This document shows, in pieces, positions 39,317 through 48,997 of a stretch of 64,000 bases of DNA (positions within the stretch are counted from its first letter, which is position 1; every line of letters starts with the position of its first letter). Made by a program: the position numbers and the translations under genes. Origin of the DNA: Polaromonas sp. (GTDB lineage: Bacteria > Pseudomonadota > Gammaproteobacteria > Burkholderiales > Burkholderiaceae_C); assembly GCA_013823635.1 (NCBI GenBank), contig PNML01000001.1, forward strand, positions 21,929 through 85,928. Direction: 5' to 3'. The notes under the pieces were generated by a model, which worked only from the letters and a program-made list of their open reading frames with translations, searched no databases and had not been told where the DNA came from.

Positions 39317-39997
39317 TCAGATGCTCAGCGGCAAAGTTTTGGTGTCTGCGGTCTTGTCCTGGTCAACAGTCGGCACCTGTTTTTTACCTGTAGCCTGCTT
39401 GCCTTTCGTCTTGGGCTGAGCCTGGCTCGGTGCCGGTCTGGCCTTGATCGACTCCAGTGACTTTGCCAGCTGCTGGGCCAGTTCGGCGTATCGACGGGCC
39501 TCCTGTTGCGAGGCCATCTGTACTGCCTCTGCAACGCTGGCTGCTCTGTACGCGCTTTCACGTTCAGTTACCAGTAGCGCTATCTGCTGCCGCTGCGCTT
39601 CTATGGTGCCGTCCATGTTCTCGAAAGCCGTTTTGTGTATCTGCATCATCTGGGCTTTTTCTGCTGACCACTCGGCGTAGGCTGTTTCCAGTGCCTGCTC
39701 TGCCGCCTCAACCTGTGCGGCCATTTCGGCCCGCTGTGCCTCGTACTGCATGGCTGCGATCCGTTGTGCCTCTGCCCACATCTTGGCGGCCATCGCCTGG
39801 ATGTTTTCAGGCGTGGCGCTCACGGGGGCGGCTGTGTTCTCCGCCTCTCCTGCACCTTTCCACTCTCTCACCATCTTGGCAATAGTTGCCATCGATCCAG
39901 AACCCAGCGCCTCGCGCACCTTGATCAGAGTCGGCGTGCCGCCTGCGTCCGCGATGCTGTTGCAAACCTCGTTCACTTGCTCTTGTGTGATTGCCAT
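39317..39997 (-). CDS. KfrA-like DNA-binding coiled-coil protein
   Basis: MAITQEQVNEVCNSIADAGGTPTLIKVREALGSGSMATIAKMVREWKG; RBS AGGAGAG upstream. Confidence 0.82.
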   Translation of the reverse strand: MAITQEQVNEVCNSIADAGGTPTLIKVREALGSGSMATIAKMVREWKGAGEAENTAAPVSATPENIQAMAAKMWAEAQRIAAMQYEAQRAEMAAQVEAAEQALETAYAEWSAEKAQMMQIHKTAFENMDGTIEAQRQQIALLVTERESAYRAASVAEAVQMASQQEARRYAELAQQLAKSLESIKARPAPSQAQPKTKGKQATGKKQVPTVDQDKTADTKTLPLSI

Positions 39998-40040
39998 GTT
40001 TCTCTCCTGGTTGATGGGCTTGCACCTCGCCTGCCCATGT

Positions 40041-40081
40041 GTGTATTGTAGCATGCTGTACTACGCTACACTACAATACAC
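40041..40081. promoter_or_regulatory. Inverted repeat upstream of kfrA-like gene, candidate autoregulatory operator
   Basis: GTGTATTGTAG (40041-40051) / CTACAATACAC (40071-40081). Confidence 0.55.
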
Positions 40082-40545
40082 TACGTCAATACACTGCAAT
40101 TGTTTTTATTGCAAACGATGGCTGATAGTGTCCGCCTATTGCGCGAAACCCGCCATCCAGGCCAGCAACACGCAGCGCACAATCCACCCCTGAACCCGTG
40201 CGGTTCCCTGGTTCACCTCCCTGCCCAGGCTCACAATGACGGCGAAATCCTGAGAAGCATCCGGGGCGGCTGATTCTCAGCTCCCCTTGGTGCCATCGGC
40301 CCCGGCTGTTGGGTATGGGCGAAGCCCATGAAGCGAAGCGCAACGGATCCCGCTTTAAGGTCCAGCCGAGCCAAAGCCGATCCCGCAGGGTCGGCCCAGG
40401 CCGCGGGCGAGGTGTCAGCCAGACAAACCATGCCACTACCGCCGCTCTGATAAACAAAGTGGCCCTCCCCCTCCCACTTCCTAGATGTCACCAACTTTCA
40501 ACGAGTCGCGCCAGCGCGTTAGGGATCGTTAGTCAGCTCCGCTGA

Positions 40546-40888
40546 TTGAGACTTGACAGCCTGGGCGGGCTGTCATCGTGCAATGCCCCGATGTGTCTTG
40601 GATACGTGCTGTGCGGTGCCCCGTCAATGATTCGCACATGGCCCGACCAACGCCCCGGCAAACCCTCCGAAGCCGGAGCGATGGGGACGCAGCACACGGG
40701 CGGCGGTGGGGCGGCGCAGCCGACACGCCGCCGCACGGGGGCAAGGACACAGCGCGAAGGCGGAGGATGTGAAGTCCGTGCGATGGTCTGCCTCGTTTCG
40801 GGTCATCTGTCGTGCAATGCCCCGGCGCGTCCTTCATACAGATCGTGCAATGCCCCGGTGTCAGACCGCCCAGGCTGTCAAGGCTCAA
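40546..40888. repeat. 343-bp non-coding segment bounded by 23-bp inverted repeats with internal iteron-like repeats
   Basis: TTGAGACTTGACAGCCTGGGCGG / CCGCCCAGGCTGTCAAGGCTCAA; TCGTGCAATGCCCCG at 40576-40590, 40810-40824, 40843-40857. Confidence 0.75.
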
Positions 40889-40971
40889 CCGTAGGCCAGA
40901 GCCCGGTTTTTCCGTAGGAAAAAAACGCTTGAATCTGCTTCTATGTTTTCCCCCAAAACAAAGGAGGAATC

Positions 40972-41565
40972 ATGCAAATCGGATACGCCCGAGTCTCTAC
41001 CCGTCTCCAAGAAACCACCCTGCAACTTGATGCACTTCAAGCGGCGGGCGTCACCCTGATTTATCAGGAAAAAGCCTCATCGGTCGGCAGACGGCCCCAG
41101 CTTCAAAAGTGTTTGGAAACGCTCCAGCCCGGTGACGTTCTGGTGTTCTACAAACTGGACCGCGTGGCACGCTCCCTGAAAGACCTGCTCGGCATCATTG
41201 AGCAAGTCGAACAGAAGGGGGCCTGCATCCGGTCGCTGACCGAACCACTCGACACGACAACCCCCATGGGTAGCTTCGTGCTCCAGATCCTCGGCGCAGT
41301 TGCCCAGCTGGAGCGCTCCATTACCCGCCAGCGCAGCATTGCGGGCCAGGTCGCAGCCGTGAAGCGGGGCGTGCAGTTCGGCAGACCTCGGGCGCTGACC
41401 GATGAGCAAGAAAGCCAGGCACGGGCCATGCTGGCAGCTGGACAAACCCGCGCCGATGTATGCCGATACTTCCAATGCAACCGGATCGTTGTGGAGCGCA
41501 TATGGGCAGAGATGCACGGGCGAAAAAAAACCGGCTCGTTGCCGGTCTTGGGACAGTACCTGTAG
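40972..41565 (+). CDS. Small serine recombinase (resolvase/invertase type), probable integrase
   Basis: MQIGYARVSTRLQETTLQLDALQAAG...GDVLVFYKLDRVARSLKDLL; stop codon abuts att core. Confidence 0.92.
   Translation: MQIGYARVSTRLQETTLQLDALQAAGVTLIYQEKASSVGRRPQLQKCLETLQPGDVLVFYKLDRVARSLKDLLGIIEQVEQKGACIRSLTEPLDTTTPMGSFVLQILGAVAQLERSITRQRSIAGQVAAVKRGVQFGRPRALTDEQESQARAMLAAGQTRADVCRYFQCNRIVVERIWAEMHGRKKTGSLPVLGQYL
41523..41546 (-). terminator. Minus-strand intrinsic terminator at the attR end
   Basis: Minus strand ACCGGC-AACGA-GCCGGTTTTTTTT. Confidence 0.8.
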
Positions 41566-41576
41566 GTATTGACTTT
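41565..41576. repeat. attR core, followed by the displaced native rlmE ATG (CAT at 41577-41579)
   Basis: GGTATTGACTTTCAT; reverse complement ATG AAA GTC AAT ACC. Confidence 0.9.
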
Positions 41577-41637
41577 CATTCGCTGCCTGAATTTGCACCG
41601 GCGCCCAGCGGGCAAGGTGATAGCCGATAATTGTCCC

Positions 41638-42111
41638 ATGCCCCAGATCCAACTCACCCCCGCACAACGCAAGGAATACCGCGCCCAGGCGCACCACCTT
41701 GCCCCCGTGGTCTTCATCGGCAACGACGGACTCTCTGAAGCCGTTGCCCGTGAAGCCGACCACGCCCTCAAGGCCCATGGCCTCATCAAAATCCGGGTGT
41801 TTTCGGACGACCGGGTGGCCCGCGAGGGCATGCTCCAGGCGCTGGCAGACCAACTGAACGCAGCCCCCATCCAGCACATCGGCAAACTGCTGGTGTTGTG
41901 GCGCCCCATGCCCGAGAAGGCCAAGGATGCCGACGATGACCGCGGTGCGGCGCCGCGCGAAGTGAAAGTACTGAAATTCAGCAGCCGCGGTGGCCAGCGC
42001 CCCCAGGTCAAGACCGTTCGGGTGCTGGGCAACCAGCGCCTGACCCCCGGCGGTACCGTCAAGCGTGCCAAGGTCCTGAAAAAAAGCGTCAAAAAGAGCC
42101 AATTGGGCTGA
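41638..42111 (+). CDS. yhbY: YhbY-family CRM-domain RNA-binding protein
   Basis: MPQIQLTPAQRKEYRAQAHHLAPVVFIGNDGLSEAVAREADHALKAHGLIKIRVF. Confidence 0.93.
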   Translation: MPQIQLTPAQRKEYRAQAHHLAPVVFIGNDGLSEAVAREADHALKAHGLIKIRVFSDDRVAREGMLQALADQLNAAPIQHIGKLLVLWRPMPEKAKDADDDRGAAPREVKVLKFSSRGGQRPQVKTVRVLGNQRLTPGGTVKRAKVLKKSVKKSQLG

Positions 42112-42126
42112 CCCCCACACTGCCAC

Positions 42127-44187
42127 ATGACCGCACCGACACCCAACCCCCTGCTCGATTTCCAAGACCTCCCGCTGTTCGATGCCATCACGCCGGCGGC
42201 CATTGGCCCTGCGATGGATGTGTTGCTGGCCCAGGCCAGTGAGGCGCTGGAAGCCGTCACCGCGCCGTCGTTCCCCGCCGAGTGGTTGGCCATGTCCAAC
42301 ACCTTGGACACCAGCACCGAGCGCTTGGGCAGGGCCTGGGGTGCGGTCAACCACCTCAACAGCGTGGCCGACACACCGGAGTTGCGTGCTGCCTACAACG
42401 AGGCCCTGCCGCGCGTGACCGAGTTTTGGACACGGCTGGGTGCGGATGAACGCCTCTACGCCAAATACAAGGCCATGGACGTGGACAGCCTCACACCCGA
42501 GCAACGCCAGGCACACACCAATGCGCTGCGGGGTTTTGTGCTGGGGGGCGCCGAATTGCAAGGCGAGGCGAAAGCGCGTTTTGCTGAACTGCAGGAGAGG
42601 CAAGCCGAGCTGACCCAGAAGTTCAGCGAAAACTCGCTGGATGCCACCGACGCGTTCGCCCTGTACGCCACGGACGAGGAAATGGCCGGTGTGCCGGACG
42701 ACATCCGGGCCACCGCCAGGCAGGCCGCCGAGGCAGAAGGCAAAGCCGGTCACAAGCTGACGCTGAAAATGCCCTGCTACCTGCCCGTGATGCAGTTTGC
42801 CCACGACGCTGGCTTGCGCGAGCGCCTGTACCGGGCCCACACCACCCGTGCCAGCGACCAGGCTGCCCCCGAGTACCGACAGTTTGACAACACCGCCACC
42901 ATGCAAGCGCTGTTGGAGCTGCGCCGGGAAGAGGCACAGCTGTTGGGCTACCCCCACTTCGCCCACGTCTCACTGGTGCCCAAAATGGCCGAATCCCCCG
43001 AGCAGGTGGTGGGTTTCCTGCGCGAGCTGGCCCAAAAAGCCCGACCCTACGCCGAGCAAGATTTGGCCGACATGCGGGCCTTTGCCGCCGCCGAGCTGGG
43101 CATGGACGATCCGCAGGCCTGGGACTGGTCCTACATCGCCGAAAAGCTGAAGGAAACGCGGTTCGCGTTCAGCGAGCAAGAGGTGAAAACCTATTTCACC
43201 GCCCCCAAGGTGCTGCAAGGACTGTTTGGCATCATCGAAACGCTGTTCGAAGTCAGCATCCGGCCCGACACAGCCCCCACCTGGCACCCCAGCGTGCAGT
43301 TTTTCAAACTGGAGCGGGCGGGCACCCTGGTGGGGCAGTTCTACCTGGACCTGGCCGCACGCAACGGCAAGCGGGGCGGCGCCTGGATGGACGACGTGCG
43401 TGCCCGCTGGCTGCGCCCCGACACCGGCCAGCTGCAGACCCCGGTGGCTCACCTGGTGTGCAACTTCGCCGAAGGCGTGGACGGCAAACCCGCGCTGCTC
43501 ACACACGACGACGTCATCACCCTCTTCCATGAATTCGGCCATGGCCTGCACCACCTGCTCACCCAGGTGAATGAACGCGATGTGTCTGGCATCAGTGGCG
43601 TGGAGTGGGACGCGGTGGAACTGCCCAGCCAGTTCATGGAAAACTTCTGCTGGGAGTGGGATGTCCTCAAGCACATGACGGCCCATGTGGACACGGGCCT
43701 TCCCCTGCCGCGCCCCCTGTACGAGAAAATGCTGGCCGCCAAAAATTTCCAAAGTGGCCTGCAAACCCTGCGCCAGGTGGAGTTCTCGTTGTTCGACATG
43801 CTGCTGCACCTCGACCAGGCACCCCTGGTGGACGGAAAGCCCGATGTGATGGCACTGCTCCAGCAGGTGAGACAAGAGGTGTCCGTGCTGCAGCCCCCTG
43901 CCTACAACCGCACGCCCAACACCTTCGGCCACATCTTCTCGGGCGGGTATGCGGCCGGCTACTACAGCTACAAATGGGCCGAAGTGCTGTCCGCCGATGC
44001 CTACGCCGCATTTGAAGAGGCCGCAGCCACCACGGGCACCACCGTCAACCCCGACACGGGCCGGCACTACCGCCAGACCATCCTGGAGGCCGGGGGCAGC
44101 CGCCCGGCCATGGCATCGTTCAAGGCATTTCGCGGGCGTGAACCTTCCCCGGATGCCTTGCTCAGACACCAGGGCATGGCCGGTTGA
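42127..44187 (+). CDS. prlC: M3-family oligopeptidase A
   Basis: 686 aa with HEFGHGLHHLLT zinc motif. Confidence 0.95.
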   Translation: MTAPTPNPLLDFQDLPLFDAITPAAIGPAMDVLLAQASEALEAVTAPSFPAEWLAMSNTLDTSTERLGRAWGAVNHLNSVADTPELRAAYNEALPRVTEFWTRLGADERLYAKYKAMDVDSLTPEQRQAHTNALRGFVLGGAELQGEAKARFAELQERQAELTQKFSENSLDATDAFALYATDEEMAGVPDDIRATARQAAEAEGKAGHKLTLKMPCYLPVMQFAHDAGLRERLYRAHTTRASDQAAPEYRQFDNTATMQALLELRREEAQLLGYPHFAHVSLVPKMAESPEQVVGFLRELAQKARPYAEQDLADMRAFAAAELGMDDPQAWDWSYIAEKLKETRFAFSEQEVKTYFTAPKVLQGLFGIIETLFEVSIRPDTAPTWHPSVQFFKLERAGTLVGQFYLDLAARNGKRGGAWMDDVRARWLRPDTGQLQTPVAHLVCNFAEGVDGKPALLTHDDVITLFHEFGHGLHHLLTQVNERDVSGISGVEWDAVELPSQFMENFCWEWDVLKHMTAHVDTGLPLPRPLYEKMLAAKNFQSGLQTLRQVEFSLFDMLLHLDQAPLVDGKPDVMALLQQVRQEVSVLQPPAYNRTPNTFGHIFSGGYAAGYYSYKWAEVLSADAYAAFEEAAATTGTTVNPDTGRHYRQTILEAGGSRPAMASFKAFRGREPSPDALLRHQGMAG

Positions 44188-44252
44188 CACGGCGCAGTCC
44201 CGACCCGCCCCACGACACCCCACCGATTGCCCACACCCACAAGGCCCAGGCC

Positions 44253-44936
44253 ATGACCTCCCAGTCAACCGTTCCCGCCTCATGCCTCTCTGCCACCGCA
44301 CGGCACCTTGTTCTGTCTCTATGGCTGGCGGGGATCGCCCTGTCCGCCCAAGGACAACAGGTGTTCAAAATCACGGGGCCAGACGGCAAGGTCACGTTCT
44401 CCGACAAACCACCGCCCAACGCACCGGCCACGGTGGCGGGCAGTGTGGGAAATACCGGCGCAAGTGCGGCCCCTGCCCTGCCTTTCGAGCTTCAGCAGGT
44501 GGTCAGCAAATACCCCGTCACGCTCTACACCACGACCAACTGCGGTCCATGCGAATCGGGTCGCCGCCTGCTGCTGCAACGGGGGGTGCCCCATGCCGAA
44601 AAAACCGTGGTCACCAACGACGACTTGGCGGCCTTTTCCCGCATCTCCAAAGAGGGCGGATTGCCGTTGCTGACCATTGGCGGGCAGCAGATCAAAGGCT
44701 TTGCCGACACCGAGTGGTCGGCCTACCTGGATGCGGCCGGTTATCCCAAACAGTCTGCCTTGCCCGCCACCTACAGGCCTGCGGCGCCTGCGCCGCTGTC
44801 GCCACTGAAAATTGCACCGGCGTCTGCTGCGGCGGCCACCGGCGCGGCCGAAGAACCGGCCCCAGCGCCACGCAAGCGCCCCACCCCACCCCCCAGTACC
44901 GACCGCAACACCAACCCCGCGGGCATACGCTTCTGA
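44253..44936 (+). CDS. DUF4124 plus glutaredoxin-like domain protein
   Basis: QQVFKITGPDGKVTFSDKPPP then VTLYTTTNCGPCESGRRLLLQRGVPHAEKTV. Confidence 0.82.
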   Translation: MTSQSTVPASCLSATARHLVLSLWLAGIALSAQGQQVFKITGPDGKVTFSDKPPPNAPATVAGSVGNTGASAAPALPFELQQVVSKYPVTLYTTTNCGPCESGRRLLLQRGVPHAEKTVVTNDDLAAFSRISKEGGLPLLTIGGQQIKGFADTEWSAYLDAAGYPKQSALPATYRPAAPAPLSPLKIAPASAAAATGAAEEPAPAPRKRPTPPPSTDRNTNPAGIRF

Positions 44937-44987
44937 GCCGCAGCGCACCCATCAGCCGCTCGGCCGCAAGGCCGAACGGCCACAGCT

Positions 44988-45686
44988 TCAGGCGTAGGTG
45001 ATGGTTTTCACGCCACTGGCCGTGCCCATGAGGCACACCGTGGCCTTCTGGTGCGCAAACACCCCCACCGTCACCACACCGGGCCATTGGTTGACCTGGC
45101 TCTCGAACGCCAGCGGATCGGTGATGCTCAGACCGGTCACGTCCAGAATGTGCTGGCCGTTGTCGGTCACCAAGGGCTGGCCGTCTTTCAAGCGCAGCGT
45201 GGCGGTACCGCCCATGGCCGCAAACTGCCGGGCAATCCGCTGCGAGGCCATGGGAATGACCTCCACCGGCAGCGGGAATCGGCCCAGGGAGCTCACCAGC
45301 TTGCTCTCATCCACGATGCACACAAACTGGCGCGACTGCGCCGCCACAATTTTTTCGCGTGTCAGTGCCGCGCCACCACCTTTGACCATGTGGCCCTGAG
45401 CGTCGATTTCATCGGCACCGTCGATGTAGACGGCCAACTCGGGCACGGCGTTCGAGTCAAACACGGCGATACCCAACGCTTTCAATCGCTGCGTCGAGGC
45501 CTCCGAGCTGGAGACCGCCCCCTGGATCTGGTCCTTGATGCTGGCCAGCGCATCGATGAATTTGTTGACCGTGGAGCCCGTGCCCACGCCCACGATGCTG
45601 CCAGGGGTGACGTACTGCAAGGCCGCCTGGCCCACCAGTGTTTTCAGTTCATCTTGGGTCAGGGTGGGGGTGGCGGCAGCGTTCAT
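44988..45686 (-). CDS. rpiA: Ribose-5-phosphate isomerase A
   Basis: [18 protein letters not shown]...[27 protein letters not shown]. Confidence 0.97.
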   Translation of the reverse strand: MNAAATPTLTQDELKTLVGQAALQYVTPGSIVGVGTGSTVNKFIDALASIKDQIQGAVSSSEASTQRLKALGIAVFDSNAVPELAVYIDGADEIDAQGHMVKGGGAALTREKIVAAQSRQFVCIVDESKLVSSLGRFPLPVEVIPMASQRIARQFAAMGGTATLRLKDGQPLVTDNGQHILDVTGLSITDPLAFESQVNQWPGVVTVGVFAHQKATVCLMGTASGVKTITYA

Positions 45687-45765
45687 GGCGTGTGGGATGG
45701 AAAAAGTAGAAGCGGGGATGAGGGAAAATCTCCGCCCAGTGAATGTCAAAACCCCGGATTATCCA

Positions 45766-46851
45766 ATGCCCCTGTTGCCCTACGCCCTGGCCCGCCCCTT
45801 CCTGTTCGGCCTGGACCCCGAAAAAGCACACGAACTGACCCTGCAAGGCCTGGCCACCGGCCAGAACACCCCCTTGCAATGGGCGTGGTGCAGCGCCCAA
45901 GTCGACGACCCGTTGACGGTGGCCGGTATTCCATTCCCCAACCGCGTGGGGCTGGCGGCCGGCCTGGACAAAAACGCCCACTGCATAGACGGCCTGGGTG
46001 CCATGGGTTTTGGCTTTGTGGAGGTGGGCACGGTCACGCCGCTGGGCCAGCCCGGCAACCCCAAGCCCCGCATGTTCCGCCTGCCCCAGGCCGACGCGCT
46101 CATCAACCGCCTGGGCTTCAACAACGACGGACTGGCCGCCTTCCTCGCCAACGTGCGCCAGGCCCGCTGCCGCCAGCCCGGCCAGAACCACCCCATGCGC
46201 CTGGGGTTGAACATCGGCAAGAACGCCACCACGGCCATGGAAGATGCCGCCAAGGACTACCTCGCCTGCCTGGACGGCGTGTACCCGCATGCGGATTACG
46301 TGACCATCAACATCTCCAGCCCCAACACCAAAAACCTGCGCGCCCTGCAAAGCGATGCCGCGCTGGATGCCCTGCTCGACACCCTCTCGGTGCGGCGCGA
46401 GGCGCTGGCCCGGGAGCACGGCAAATACATCCCGCTGTTTGTGAAAATTGCCCCCGACCTGGACGACGACCAGGTGGCCAGCGTGGCCCACACGCTGCAG
46501 CGCTATGGCTGCGGTGCCGACGGCCGCGCCAACCAGGCCTGGGGCCTGATTGCCACCAACACCACCCTGGACCGCAGCGCTGTGCTCGGGCTGCCCCATG
46601 CTGACGAGGCCGGTGGCCTGTCCGGACGGCCGGTGTTTGAGAAGAGCAACCAGGTGATTCGCCAGTTGCGTGCCGCCCTGGGTTCGGGCTTTCCCATCGT
46701 GGGCGTGGGCGGCATTCTGAGCGGCGACGACGCGGTGGCCAAAATCCGCGCCGGCGCGGACCTGGTGCAAATTTACACCGGACTGATTTACCGGGGGCCG
46801 GCGCTGGTACGCGAAGTGGCTTTGAGCATCAAAAATGCCTACAGCGATTGA
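45766..46851 (+). CDS. pyrD: Dihydroorotate dehydrogenase (quinone)
   Basis: [34 protein letters not shown]. Confidence 0.96.
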   Translation: MPLLPYALARPFLFGLDPEKAHELTLQGLATGQNTPLQWAWCSAQVDDPLTVAGIPFPNRVGLAAGLDKNAHCIDGLGAMGFGFVEVGTVTPLGQPGNPKPRMFRLPQADALINRLGFNNDGLAAFLANVRQARCRQPGQNHPMRLGLNIGKNATTAMEDAAKDYLACLDGVYPHADYVTINISSPNTKNLRALQSDAALDALLDTLSVRREALAREHGKYIPLFVKIAPDLDDDQVASVAHTLQRYGCGADGRANQAWGLIATNTTLDRSAVLGLPHADEAGGLSGRPVFEKSNQVIRQLRAALGSGFPIVGVGGILSGDDAVAKIRAGADLVQIYTGLIYRGPALVREVALSIKNAYSD

Positions 46852-46927
46852 TAGACATAGCTTTTAAGCTATATTTTTAAAAAACAGCTACCCCCAACCA
46901 ACGCATGCCCCATCGCGGTGGGGTGAC

Positions 46928-48049
46928 TCACTCCGTCAGCATCGCGGCGACGTGCTCGCCCAGTGCCAGGGCACTGGTCAACCCGGGGGACTCTATGCCA
47001 AACAGGTTGACCAAGCCAGGCACGCCATGCACGGCAGGGCCGTCGATGCGGAAATCGGGGGCGGGCTCACCCCGGGCGTGTATTTTGGGGCGCACACCGC
47101 TGTAGCTGGGGGCCAACGCACCGTCGGGCAGGCCGGGCCAGTAGCGGCGGACTTCCGCGTAAAAGCCCTGCGCCCGTGCCGGGTCCACGCGGTAGTCGAT
47201 GTGCTCGGGCCGTGTCACGTCCAGCCACTCCAGGTCGGGGCCGAACTTGGCCTGACCGCCCAGATCCAGTGTCAGGTGAACCCCCAGCCACGCGTCCTGC
47301 GGCGCCGGGTAAATCAGGTGGGTGAACGGTGCCTTGCCCTGCAGGCTGTAGTAACTGCCTTTGGCAAAGTGTTCAGTGGGTATGTGTGTGTGCGCCAGCC
47401 CCTCAATGCTGCGCGCCACGCTGCAGGCGTGGAGGGCCGCTGCGTTGACGACGGTGCGGGCCTGCACGGCCATGTCGGGTTGGCCTGGGCTGCGAACCGC
47501 CAGCGTCAAGCCACCGGGCACCACCGCCCCTTGCACCACCGCAGAGTCCAGCGCGACCATGCCACCGGCATTCTCCAGGTCGGCCTGCAAGGCCAGCATC
47601 AAGCCGTGGCTGTCCACAATGCCGGTGGTGGGTGAATACAAGGCCGCCAGGCATTCCAGCGCAGGCTCCTTGTCTTTGGCCTGTGCCGCTGTCAGCCGCT
47701 CCACGGGCACACCGTTGGCGTGGCAGCGCGCCTCCAGCGCCGCCAAACCAGGCAACTGGGCCTCGTCCGTCGCCACCACCAGCTTGCCGCAAGCGCGCAC
47801 GTCGACGCCCCGCTCGACACACAAGGCGTACAACAGGGCTTTGCCCCGCACACACAGCCTGGCCTTGAGTGAGCCGGTGGGGTAATAGAGCCCGGCGTGT
47901 ATCACCTCGCTGTTGCGCGAACTGACCCCGGTGCCAATGGCCTGCTCTTTTTCCAGCACCATGACCTCGCGGCCCGCCTGGGCCAGCGCCCTGGCCACGG
48001 CCAGGCCCACCACACCTGCGCCAATCACCACCACATCGAGTTGTTCCAT
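46928..48049 (-). CDS. FAD-dependent oxidoreductase (LhgO/DAO-like)
   Basis: [35 protein letters not shown]. Confidence 0.88.
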   Translation of the reverse strand: MEQLDVVVIGAGVVGLAVARALAQAGREVMVLEKEQAIGTGVSSRNSEVIHAGLYYPTGSLKARLCVRGKALLYALCVERGVDVRACGKLVVATDEAQLPGLAALEARCHANGVPVERLTAAQAKDKEPALECLAALYSPTTGIVDSHGLMLALQADLENAGGMVALDSAVVQGAVVPGGLTLAVRSPGQPDMAVQARTVVNAAALHACSVARSIEGLAHTHIPTEHFAKGSYYSLQGKAPFTHLIYPAPQDAWLGVHLTLDLGGQAKFGPDLEWLDVTRPEHIDYRVDPARAQGFYAEVRRYWPGLPDGALAPSYSGVRPKIHARGEPAPDFRIDGPAVHGVPGLVNLFGIESPGLTSALALGEHVAAMLTE

Positions 48050-48069
48050 TGCGGATTCCAGAGCACAAA

Positions 48070-48097
48070 AACCAACGGCTCCCGAAGGAGCCGTTGG
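48070..48097. terminator. Intrinsic terminator hairpin
   Basis: ACCAACGGCTCC-CGAA-GGAGCCGTTGGT perfect stem. Confidence 0.75.
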
Positions 48098-48107
48098 TTT
48101 GGTTAAG

Positions 48108-48182
48108 TGGTGGGTGATGCAGGGTTTGAACCTGCGACCCCTGCCGTGTGAAGGCAGTGCTCTACCGCTGAGCTAATCACCC
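48108..48182 (-). tRNA. tRNA-Val (anticodon CAC)
   Basis: GGGTGATTAGCTC..CTGCC-TTCACAC-GGCAG..GGTTCAAACCC..ATCACCCACCA. Confidence 0.94.
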
Positions 48183-48205
48183 GAGCCTCAAATTATACAC
48201 AGAAA

Positions 48206-48931
48206 TTAAGCGGTTTCGGCCGGCTCATGTCGCCGCCAAACGGTTTTGCCTTTGCAGGCCTTGTCCAGGTCCACCAGCACGGCGGCGTGGGCCGCCAATT
48301 CTGCGGCGTTGCCCTGCACCACCGGCAGCTGGTATTGCCGCAGGTCCACGGCGGGGGCCGCCAAAACCTGGGTTTGCGGGTCGTCGCTGGGGGCGGTGTC
48401 AATGACCAGTGCGTTCTGCCCACGGGTCATGTTGATGTAGACGTCGGCCAGCAACTCGGCATCGAGCAAGGCGCCGTGCAGCGTGCGACCGGAGTTGTCC
48501 ACCTCCAGGCGGCCGCACAGCGCATCCAGGCTGTTGCGCTTGCCCGGGAACATCTCTTTGGCCATCACCAGGGTGTCAATCACCCCGGCCACGTGTTCCG
48601 CGACCTTGCCCCGGCCCAGCCGCTCCAGTTCCTTGTTCAGAAACCCGATGTCAAACGGCGCGTTGTGGATGATGAGCTCGGCACCCGACAGGTAGGCGAG
48701 CAACTGGTCGGCAATGGCGGCGAATTTGGGTTTGTCGCGCAAAAATTCGTCGGAAATGCCGTGCACCCGCAAGGCCCCTTCGTCGCTGTTTCGCTCGGGG
48801 TTGATGTAGAGGTGCAGGTTGTTGCCCGTGAGCTTGCGGTTGAACAGCTCCACGCACCCCACTTCAATGATGCGGTCGCCTGTTTCAGCCGACAGGCCAG
48901 TGGTTTCGGTGTCCAGAACAATCTGTCGCAT
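48206..48931 (-). CDS. dnaQ: DNA polymerase III epsilon subunit
   Basis: MRQIVLDTETTGLSAETGDRIIEVGCVE. Confidence 0.96.
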   Translation of the reverse strand: MRQIVLDTETTGLSAETGDRIIEVGCVELFNRKLTGNNLHLYINPERNSDEGALRVHGISDEFLRDKPKFAAIADQLLAYLSGAELIIHNAPFDIGFLNKELERLGRGKVAEHVAGVIDTLVMAKEMFPGKRNSLDALCGRLEVDNSGRTLHGALLDAELLADVYINMTRGQNALVIDTAPSDDPQTQVLAAPAVDLRQYQLPVVQGNAAELAAHAAVLVDLDKACKGKTVWRRHEPAETA

Positions 48932-48997
48932 CGCGGTGCATCAATTAACTAAAAACATAGCAAACAATTCAATGAAATAAAGCCTTAATGGCCTATT

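Larger units (their letters stand above)
30675..41576. mobile_element. Integrated inovirus (filamentous prophage) with serine recombinase, carrying an ISL3-family IS
   Basis: 12-bp direct repeats at both ends; ordered repressor/rep/SSB/coat/pIII/pVI/Zot module; lower GC than flanks; separates rlmE from yhbY. Confidence 0.95.

Noticed and set aside
40576-40857. Short repeats considered as a CRISPR array
   Set aside because: Repeats are only 15 bp with irregular spacing (up to about 220 bp), and there are no cas genes in the window.
40529-40888. 119-aa minus ORF (and opposing plus ORFs) over the iteron region
   Set aside because: The repeated PGHCT peptides simply reflect the DNA repeats; no recognisable domain or convincing RBS, so treated as non-coding.
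40907-40917. TTTTTCCGTAG considered as right inverted repeat of the ISL3 element (giving a 3.9-kb transposon)
   Set aside because: A better IRR at 39098-39121 with a perfect 8-bp TSD defines a 2,064-bp element.
30675-41576. XerCD/dif-type integration
   Set aside because: The att core GGTATTGACTTT does not resemble a dif site and the element encodes its own serine recombinase.
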